Assembly (NCBI GenBank): GCA_004369085.1
Contig: ML210244.1
Coordinates: 40,322 to 104,321 of the forward strand
From: Coprinopsis marcescibilis
Lineage: Eukaryota; Basidiomycota; Agaricomycetes; Agaricales; Psathyrellaceae
Direction: 5' to 3'
Length of the DNA stretch: 64,000 nt
The translations under genes were made by a program, and so were the position numbers. The notes beneath the pieces are model-generated. The model was not told the origin of the DNA, made no database searches, and saw nothing but the letters and a program-made list of their open reading frames with translations. The first letter of the stretch is position 1, and each line of letters begins with the position of its first letter. This document shows positions 56,837-64,000 of the stretch, piece after piece.

Positions 56837-57045
56837 CCATGCTTTAGTATTATAGCGAGGCAACCTCATGGGGTGGCATTCATGCTCCGTCGTACCCAAG
56901 CCATATCCAATCACCTCCCCCATCCCAACCCTCTTCAACTCACCCAACAAACTATCCTTCGAAACTACGTCCCTGTGATACAGTCAGGGTGGGCTTTTCG
57001 ATGGGCTGGATGACGAGATACGCACCTGGATCCATTTCTCCCAAA
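56837..57045 (-). pseudogene. Deletion derivative of the family-member-2 region
   Basis: Three pieces of the 44.1-46.8 kb region lie side by side: 56837-56885 matches 44113-44165, about 56884-56960 matches 45245-45320 (the C-terminal coding end of member 2), and about 56960-57035 matches 46740-46810 (its upstream start region). Roughly 1.4 kb of gene body and 1.1 kb of flank are missing at the junctions. Not functional. Confidence 0.65.
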
Positions 57046-57264
57046 AAGTCACATTCTTGGAAAGTCCGGAGGTCCGGCGATCGAAGGTCCGGGAGTCCGA
57101 GAGGCCGAACGACCGAATGTACGAAAGACCGAACGACCGAAGGGCCGGATGTCCAAAAAACGCTTGTGCGCAGTGCGTACAGCGTGCATTTACAGTAGAT
57201 ACAGCGGAGAAATCTTTGAATCCCCTGCGGCAATGTGTGGGAAGCGAAACCTTAACCCAATACC

Positions 57265-57283
57265 CGTCAGAGGACCTCTGACG
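57265..57283. promoter_or_regulatory. 19-bp perfect palindrome upstream of the transposase
   Basis: CGTCAGAGG, then A, then CCTCTGACG. It lies 110 bp before the transposase ATG and could be a protein-binding site or part of an element end. No second copy seen. Confidence 0.5.
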
Positions 57284-57392
57284 AGTTTTGGAACCCTAAC
57301 CCATGTCCCACACAAATTAGCTCAGCGCGCACTGCGGCCTGCCAGCAAGCGACTTGAACCATTGCCTCAGCCTATCTCAGCACCATCTAATC

Positions 57393-59577
57393 ATGAATGT
57401 TATACCTGCCCTTTACAACTGGCTTGAAAATTTGCCCTTAAACCAGCAAGAATCAGTACAGTTCCATCAAATCCTCCAATTTATTGTTCTTGCTGCACGG
57501 ATGAAGGACGACATTCTTCTCACCCAACCTTCTGATAGAATTGAGGAAACCCCACCGGTTTTACCTCCATCTATCCAGCACTTCTTGGCTACCGCTTGTA
57601 CGCTCAATGCTGACTTGGTTCCTGGTCTCTGGACGGCTGTTTCTCACACGGTTTGGACCAATGTTGAGGACGTCATCAGCATAGGGAGTCAGGTGAATGC
57701 GTTTGTTGGTGCTGGATATACACATGGACTCGGTGAGTGTTATCATATTCAATGTATTTGTTTTCATGCCAACATACATTCTACAGGCTTTAGAAGCCTG
57801 TACCCACCGAACAAAACATGCACACAGCCTGAATGTACACGCACCGCCCGTGGCCTTGCGCTCAACAAAACAAAAGCGCAGCGGAGTATGCTGTTTACTC
57901 TTGGACAGGGTGTTATACCAGTATGGTCGGTGCACCTATACTGCAACGGTGCGCCCTAGCCTGTAGCTAATGTCTAGTTATGTACTTACGGAGCAAAAGT
58001 CTGTGAGGTTGACTACCATCACAGCTACAGCGTCCATCATGGAACACGCACCTACTACCGTGGTGTGCCCTCAACGCTCCAAATTGGAGAACATCATTTT
58101 GCAGAAGTGACACTCATTAACTCATGGATTATGCTCATGCTGATTGCATGGGTATCAGCTTCCAATTCCGCCTGTTTCTACAACTCGGCTCTCAGCGAAA
58201 ATGACGGCCATAACCTTGTCAGCCTTCTGGAGTGGCAATTTAAAGGAGAGCTTACTGGGAACCTTGTCTACAGTGGGTTTACTATCCTTTCTCTTCTTGA
58301 GGATATGGACCGGCGGAATGGGGTATTGGTGGTCTCGCACGAGGGTATTGAGGGGGAGAGATTTTTGAATGCTGTCCATCTTCTGAACGACTGCAGAAGG
58401 CTATACCGTCCTGAGGTCTATCACACCTGTGATGGGTGCACTCGGCATTATGAAGGTACGTGGTACTTGAGTATACTTCAAATACTCACTAATCAGAATT
58501 CTACAGATGGGCGAGTCACACGGGTGGTGGTCTCTGATGGCGTCACACTAGGGCGTCCTTGTTGTGGGGAGTTCAACTGCAAAAAGCCACTTGCAAATAA
58601 CCGACATCAGTTCTGCCCAGAGCATGCTGGAAAAGCTCTCGCTTGCTGCGTCCATGGCTGTAATTTGGCAAAAGCTGTTGGCCGAAAAACGTGCACTGAT
58701 CCAGCTCATCAGGCGGTTGAAGATATTTACCGTGAACGTGGCACTGCCCGTTTTCAGCTTCAGAGCATGCTGAAACGAGCACAGGTTGGCCAGCCGGAGC
58801 GATCTGCAGCAGCTCCTCAAGGCCTCGATCCTTTCGATGCTGAGGCGGTAACAGATTTTGTGGTGGATCCTTTGGGTGCTGTGAGCATTGCAGCTTCAGC
58901 AGACCCGTCCACAAACCCATCGACAGAACCATCACAGTCTATGCCAGTGCAAGCTACTAAACGTATCCGTGCCCAATTTGGACGTTCCCGAACGCATAAC
59001 GAGCAATTAATCGTTGCCCCTTGTGGTATGATTATTGCTCAGGAAACCTTCTATGGTGCCGAGGGCGTTGCTTCCGTTGTGGTATGTGCTTTTGCTATCT
59101 TTGATTAACCTTGCTAAAATCCTTTCCTAGGAGTTCATAAAGCAGGTGTACCGTGTTCCGGGCACGATGCCCAATCACATCTTCTATGACAACAACTGTA
59201 CCCTTTCAAAAATGGTCAACAATCCAGAGAACCGTGATCCTGCATTCGCAAATGTAGGCCTTTCTGTTGATGTCTTTCATTTCAAGTGCAAGCACTCGGT
59301 TGCAGATACCTACTGCCAGGTCCATTGCAACCCAGCAGCATTTCCGGAACTGTTGGGTGAAGATGACAAGCCCTGGTTTTTCAACTCCTCAGTCGCAGAG
59401 CAAACCAATGCCTGGATAGGTGGATATCTTCCTATCTGCAGGGAAATGACTCCAGAGCGATATGATTTCTTCTTGGCGAGATGATATGGCGCCGTAACCG
59501 TATGACATTTGAAAAGCTTTCTTCTGTGGGGAAGAGCCCCCGAAACTACTCTATTGCTGTATCCATTCCAATATAAC
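57393..59577 (+). pseudogene. KDZ (Kyakuja-Dileera-Zisupton) transposase, frameshifted near the end
   Basis: Exons 57393-57732, 57787-57948, 58000-58455, 58507-59081 and 59131-59484 keep one frame (628 residues). CxC5-type part: GFRSLYPPNKTCTQPECTRT, VHLYCN/VCEVDYHHSYSV and GTRTYYRGVPSTLQIGEHHF. CxC6-type and core parts: VSDGVTLGRPCCGEFNCKKP, NRHQFCPEHAGKALACCVHG, CTDPAHQAVEDIYRERG, then AQFGRSRTHNEQLIVAPCGM, the acidic FYDNNCTLSKMV, VDVFHFKCKHSVADTYC and FNSSVAEQTNAWIGGYLPIC. After FFLA the frame meets TGA (59482-59484). One frame over, EMIWRRNRMTFEKLSSVG continues to 59577, as KDZ proteins usually do, so one base appears to be missing at about 59478. Cut-and-paste DNA transposase, probably dead or C-terminally shortened. 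Confidence 0.8.
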
Positions 59578-59836
59578 TAAACTACTCTACAACTATTCCA
59601 AATGTAACTATATGATGTAGTACTTGATTATACTATGACTATTCCAGTGTAACTATACTATCTGCCAAACGATTTGAAGGTATTACAATAAAAAGTAAAA
59701 CAAGAGACACAGCGAGGGAAGAACAGGTAGCGCAAAGCGAAAAGAAAGAAAAGAAAACATTGAAGCGAAGGTCTGGGAAGAATAGGTGGCACAGAGACAG
59801 AAAAAAGAAAAAGAAACTTTGAACTTACTTTGAAGA
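59578..59836. other. Spacer between the convergent transposon genes
   Basis: AT-rich 3' flanks with repeated AACTATACTA/CTATTCCA motifs (59560-59660); no gene. Confidence 0.45.
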
Positions 59837-61947
59837 CTAATCGGAATCAGCGTCATCAACAGCAGCCACACCAAACTTGTCATCACTCTCCACCTCCACC
59901 TCGACTGCCTTTCCCTTCCCCTTTCGGTCAACACGACTAACAGTGAGGCCCCTCTTATACTCCCTCCCCACCTGCCGTAGGTACGACCATTGACCTTTAT
60001 CAGTTTGTCCGGCGTTGTAGGCATTGTCCCTGATGTGCTGAGGAAGCCCGTTCCAATAGTGAACCTGGTCGTTGACGGTTTGCTTCTTGTACTTGCTGTT
60101 TGGAAAGTGCTCGGCAAAGACCTAAGGGCGAAGAACGGCATGTCCAGAATGGTTGGCAAGGGCTTGCAACAAGGCAACAACATCAACAACATAGTGTTTG
60201 CCAGGCCACTGCGGACGACGAGTGATGGTGTCGCTGGTGCTGGACATACTGGCACTGGCACTGGCACTGGCATCGGCACTGGCACTGGCGTCGGCACTGG
60301 CACTGGCATCCGTGATGGCAGCGTTGGCATCCTCATCTTCTCCACGGTCGCTCTCATCACTACTGATAGCAATGGGACTATCATAGGAGAGCCCTGAGCG
60401 GTAGGATGGGACAGCACCCGTAGTGGTCCGTAGGCGTTTGGCTGACTTTGGTGGGAGGGCTCTTCCAACATCTTCATGTTTGACTGTGGGATCCATGCTG
60501 TCGCAGAAAGCATTGTGAACACGAGGTGATGAGCCAGGGGATGCTGTTGCTTGACGCTTGACAGGGCTGCAGTGAACAAACTCGACGGCAGGCGATGGCG
60601 ACCTTTTGATTAAAGGAATTGGCGCAGCTGGATTGGGGGGAATGAGAGTAGGAGGTGATGGTGATTTCTTGATGTGCGGAACAGGGTCGACGGGGCTACG
60701 GTGAACAAACTTGATGGCAGGTGATGGTAATACTTTGACAGAAGGACCCGGTGTAGGTGTTGGCTGCTTCGCAAGTTGCTGACGCACATACTTGCGCTCA
60801 CTTGCAAGCCCATCCCGGAGATGAGGTACTGAAGATGCGGTTGGTGCAGCCAATGTCTTGTACTCCTCAAAACGGCCACAGATGGATACCTCCGCAAGTT
60901 GAACAAAAACCTTCTCCCCAGGCTTCACTTCCATGCTATGTCCAGGCATGATGTCAACCCAAATCTGCAGCATTCCCGTAGCATACAGTTGAAGCTGTTG
61001 GGTGCCTCCAACACCAAGACGGTCGAGAAGCGGTTGGCTGAACACCAAATATGGCCACTGGAGTCCAAGACCGTCCTGGATGATGAAAGTCTTTGGATCG
61101 GTATCGGCCTCGAGCCATATGTGGACGACGACAGACCGCTTCGCACGGTTGGAACTCGCAAGGTTATCAGCTTGCTGCTTGCACTGCTCCTCTGCAAGTG
61201 CCTGCTCTCGCATGACGATGTCGGTAAAGAGCGGGCTCATTTGGGAGGCATATCGTGCAGTAGATGTGCGGGCTGCAGGGGCGGCAGGAGGAACTGTGGC
61301 GGTAGGTGGATTCGAAGTCGCTGTGGTAGCTGCAGCATCTGAAGTTGGGGTCGTCGTGGCTGTGGGGGAAGGCGCTGAAATAACCCGAACACCAACAGCA
61401 ACTCCGAGATGGGACTTGAAAGAGCAACCACCTGCTTCGATACAGTGCTTCTTGCAGAATTGGCGCTCGCAAGTAGGCGCCAGGTTGGACTTTTTGCAGG
61501 AACCCACCCCACATGTACCCGGTCTCTTGTTTGCGTTGGGTGGAAGTGTCGCCAAGGGATTAACAACCTGGTGTGGTGGAGGGGATTTCGAAGGTGTCCG
61601 GCCCTCGCCAAAGCGAATAAAATTGCAGCGAGCTCCGTCGCTTGCTGTATTACGACACTGAGAAAGTGTTAGAAAAGTGCGAAATCATTCAGCAAATATG
61701 AACTCACGGTAGCAACCCAGCGGCCCTGATTTTGAAGAGAGGTTCTTTGTGTGTGTTGAGGGCGCTTGACTGGCTTTGGGCACGAGTCAGACCAATCACA
61801 GGTAAGTCTTGAAGATGTAGTTGATCTTGAAGAGAGAGAAGCTTGGTTCTGCTGGCTGGAACCAATCAGCGGAAGCGCAGTGGCTTTGGAGGAGAAAGTA
61901 TTCGATTGAGATGTAGTGGGTAAGTCCTGGGGTGAGCTAGAGCTGCC
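59837..61947 (-). pseudogene. Cys-rich partner gene of the transposon, interrupted by an in-frame TAG
   Basis: Exons 61708-61947 and 59837-61657 (50-bp intron) read in one frame, with no ATG found so far; upstream at 61948 is an acceptor-like CTCTAG, so the 5' end is missing or further upstream. A possible zinc-binding region has CRNTASDGARCNFIRFG and CGVGSCKKSNLAPTCERQFC, then KHCIEAGGCSFKSH. A long linker, a conserved middle (HIWLEADTDPKTFIIQDGLG) and KSPSPPTL-type repeats follow. Near the end come WPGKHYVVDVVALLQALANH, TAG (60122-60124), and in the same frame VFAEHFPNSKYKKQTVNDQ to TAG at 59837-59839. The continued open frame after the stop shows a recent nonsense change. Similar proteins accompany large Agaricomycete transposons; that link is from general recollection, and its function is unknown. 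Confidence 0.6.
60240..60310 (+). repeat. Hexanucleotide minisatellite (GGCACT-type) inside the partner gene
   Basis: About twelve imperfect GGCACT/GGCATC/GGCGTC units in a row. On the minus strand they code for an Ala-Ser-Asp run (ASASADASASADASASASAS). Likely to vary in length between strains. Confidence 0.75.
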
Positions 61948-63005
61948 CTAGAGGGTCGCTCAGTCTAGATACTTATAGTTTTTCTAGACTACTTGGTAAA
62001 TAAGTAAATAGATAAATAAATAAAGATAAATGGGGAAATGTCGAGCCAAGAAGCTCTAGAATGTTCATATGTGCGACATGGAACGCTACATACGGGTGTA
62101 AATGTGACGATGAATGAATTTAAAAGTGAAATCTTCGCCGTGTGTCGAGTATTTTGGGTCTTCAGGGTCGGTTTCCCACGCACTAAGCCAATTCTGGGCT
62201 TTGCTGGGTGCTCGGAAGCGAGATGAAGTCCAAAGATGGTGCCCAATGATCAAAAGAGTGGAGTTGAGGTGTTTTGGGGCGGAGATATGGTTCGAAGGGG
62301 CATAGGGATGCTTGCGATGGGCGGGAATCTCGAAGTTTCGGTGGTCACGTGATCTGGCGCCTAAAAGATTGCACCGTGTTGGCGCTGTTGGGTGCGAGAT
62401 GCATCTTTGATGAGAGAACAGAGATGGGCTTGGCTGGTCGCAGCCAAGTCCCAGTCTCTACATCCATCCACCACTTTTTGTACTGACTTCAGTCAGTGCA
62501 ATAGAGAGTAGGGTTAAAAAGAGGTTTAAAAGAATGAGGGAGCAAAAATGAAAGGCGGGGTTTGGTGCGTAAAGGAAGGTCTGAAATGAAAGGAGCGGAT
62601 AGATAAATCATTGGCAAAATAAAGGTGCATCAAACATATCAAAAACTATAAGAAAATGAGTGTGAAGGAACATAATAGGGGGTCAGAGTTGTAGTGTTGA
62701 GTGGTGCTGATTGGAATGTGTGGTATTCGGGTGTGAGTGTGAGTGAGTGAGTGTGTGTGGGTAGGCTTCGTAGCTTCGATGAATTGATAATGAGTTCGAA
62801 TGATGAAAAGAAACAAGCGGTGAGGGAGTGTGAAGAAGGTTAAGGGATGTCCTCAGGGTTCATGTTGTCTTCTCTGTGCAAGGGATTGGTGCTTATTTCG
62901 ATTAAAGGAGCGTTGGTGGGGGAAATCGTGGGGTGTAATGATGCCATTGTCGAATAAACTGTGACCGTGTCCTGAGCTACCATGAAAGAAGTTGGGACTC
63001 AATTT
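61948..63005. other. Intergenic, no gene recognised
   Basis: Upstream of the partner gene and downstream of the retropepsin gene. Contains a GTGA/GTGTGA run at about 62732-62760. Weakly protein-like text just after the stop at 63006 (minus strand) could be a remnant of the retroelement. Confidence 0.4.
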
Positions 63006-64000
63006 TTATCCTTCCTTGATTCGAAGGTCGATTATGGGGTCGTGTTTACACCGAGGTTGGGTTGGCAGAGTGACCACAGCACCAGTATTCGGACAGGTGA
63101 GTGTAATCGTTGTGCCTCCAGAGGGTAGATGTGAAACTTTGGCTGATGTTAATGTGAAGAAGGGTCTGCCTAGCAGAATGTCGTAGGCGGCATCTTCGAC
63201 GATTTGGACTTGAAGATAGAGGTCTAGACCTCCAATGGTCACCTTGAAGTTTGGTAGGACTCCCTCCGTCGTGTTTACTGACTTGTTTGCAGCTTCTACA
63301 CTTAACTTGTGGTCGGATCGAGCTGGTGCACCGAGTCTGCGCCATACAGCGGCGCTCATCCCAATCATTTGCGATCCATCGTCCAGAATAGCTCGAATTC
63401 CAAGGAAATCCGCGATGCATAAGACTGTTTGCAGGGGCTCGAAGTGGCGTGCTACGACTGTATTCTGCGGTGCTGAGGGTAAGTGAGCCATAAAGGATTC
63501 GATTTGGGTCGTTTCAACCGAGTCTTGAAGTGCCTGAATGTTGGTGCTGACGGTTGTGGGGGTCTTTCGGATTCTAGTCTTCTCAGATATCGCTTTTCCA
63601 ACATTCGGGGCCGCGGAAAGGAATTCTCGAAGGGGAATCATGATAACAGTGTCCAGACATCGATCTGCAGCCTTAGGGACCGCATTTGGGCTTTCTAACT
63701 CGGAAGCAAAGCGGTATTGCGGCGGAGCGGTGTTGTTCGAGGTGGTAGACAAGTTTGGTGTCGATCCAGATGCTTTTGGTGGATTATATGTGGCCTTGGG
63801 TTGTGAATCGCGAACTTGGCTTGATTTAGCGCCCATGGCCGCGTTAGAACTGTTAGACTTGGTCTGCGCTCGAGTTTGCTTTTTGGCGGCTTGAATCTTG
63901 CGTTGTGTTTCGACTACGAGTGCTTCTAGCAGTGGAATCTCGTCTGGGTCGCATACAGCTTCGGTTTCTTCTTCTTCTTCTTCGATTTCCTGGATGTATG
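63006..64000 (-). CDS. Retropepsin-type (Ty3/gypsy gag-protease-like) protein, incomplete
   Basis: An uninterrupted frame runs from the window end (YIQEIEEEEEETEAVCDPDE) to TAA at 63006. The C-terminal half has the retropepsin pattern: ILDDGSQMIGMSAAVWRRLG (the DDGS replaces the usual D-S/T-G), IGGLDLYLQVQIVEDAAYDI, then LLGRPFF. This is the protease layout of fungal Ty3/gypsy polyproteins, with an upstream gag-like, Ser/Thr-rich part (SQVRDSQPKATYNPPKASGS). The frame stops just after the protease region, with no reverse transcriptase in the next 500 bp, so the element is either split or decayed, or this is a domesticated gag-protease gene. The beginning is outside the window. Confidence 0.65.
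   Translation of the reverse strand, partial: YIQEIEEEEEETEAVCDPDEIPLLEALVVETQRKIQAAKKQTRAQTKSNSSNAAMGAKSSQVRDSQPKATYNPPKASGSTPNLSTTSNNTAPPQYRFASELESPNAVPKAADRCLDTVIMIPLREFLSAAPNVGKAISEKTRIRKTPTTVSTNIQALQDSVETTQIESFMAHLPSAPQNTVVARHFEPLQTVLCIADFLGIRAILDDGSQMIGMSAAVWRRLGAPARSDHKLSVEAANKSVNTTEGVLPNFKVTIGGLDLYLQVQIVEDAAYDILLGRPFFTLTSAKVSHLPSGGTTITLTCPNTGAVVTLPTQPRCKHDPIIDLRIKEG

Noticed and set aside
59837..60121. Short intron removing the TAG at 60122
   Set aside because: The only nearby donor-like sites are weak (GTTGCC), and the residues on both sides of the stop look contiguous.

Overview
The window looks like nuclear DNA of a mushroom-forming basidiomycete (Agaricomycetes). Almost every gene is broken by short GT-AG introns of about 50-70 bp, many genes have a TATAWAW box 50-150 bp before the ATG, and the families are typical of that class: a DUF6534 membrane protein, an F-box protein with the Agaricomycete 'MPPDILQEIFSHCLP' start, a GMC oxidoreductase, a NACHT-ankyrin protein, a KDZ (CxC5/CxC6) transposase and a retropepsin-type protein. 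There is no operon structure, CRISPR array or convincing tRNA gene. Exon joins were made by reading frame, splice signals and paralogue comparison. They are predictions, not transcript evidence.

Layout. 0-5 kb: a truncated membrane-protein exon (-) and a many-exon DUF6534 gene (+). 5-14 kb: an F-box gene (+) and a 4.15-kb four-exon gene (-) for a 1320-residue signal-peptide-bearing, Lys/Arg/Ser/Pro-rich repeat protein, with copies of a dispersed repeat carrying a tRNA-type B-box motif. 14-29 kb: an array of secreted proteins that join a thaumatin-like domain to a ricin-B-type beta-trefoil (A, B, truncated C, D), mixed with a GMC oxidoreductase, a 7TM protein gene, a 7TM relic and a NOPCHAP1-like gene. 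29.7-32 kb: the first member of a three-copy uncharacterised family and a small internally duplicated protein. 32.5-39.3 kb: four tandem four-TM membrane proteins in a segmentally duplicated block. 39.5-44 kb: two long disordered proteins (-). 45-53 kb: two more members of the three-copy family, a second 7TM gene and an inverted copy of the lectin/7TM block. 53.5-56.4 kb: a NACHT-ankyrin protein. 57-62 kb: a damaged KDZ transposase facing a cysteine-rich partner gene that has an in-frame stop. 63-64 kb: a retropepsin-type protein running off the window.

The main theme is local duplication followed by decay. The thaumatin-like/lectin and 7TM genes were copied as a linked pair and once inverted 25 kb away. 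The four-TM genes were copied in tandem with their promoters and 3' flanks. An internal exon of the large basic protein was duplicated together with its intron. The three-copy family left a deletion derivative beside the transposon. The thaumatin-like plus beta-trefoil secreted family and the large basic repeat protein are the best candidates for under-described biology.
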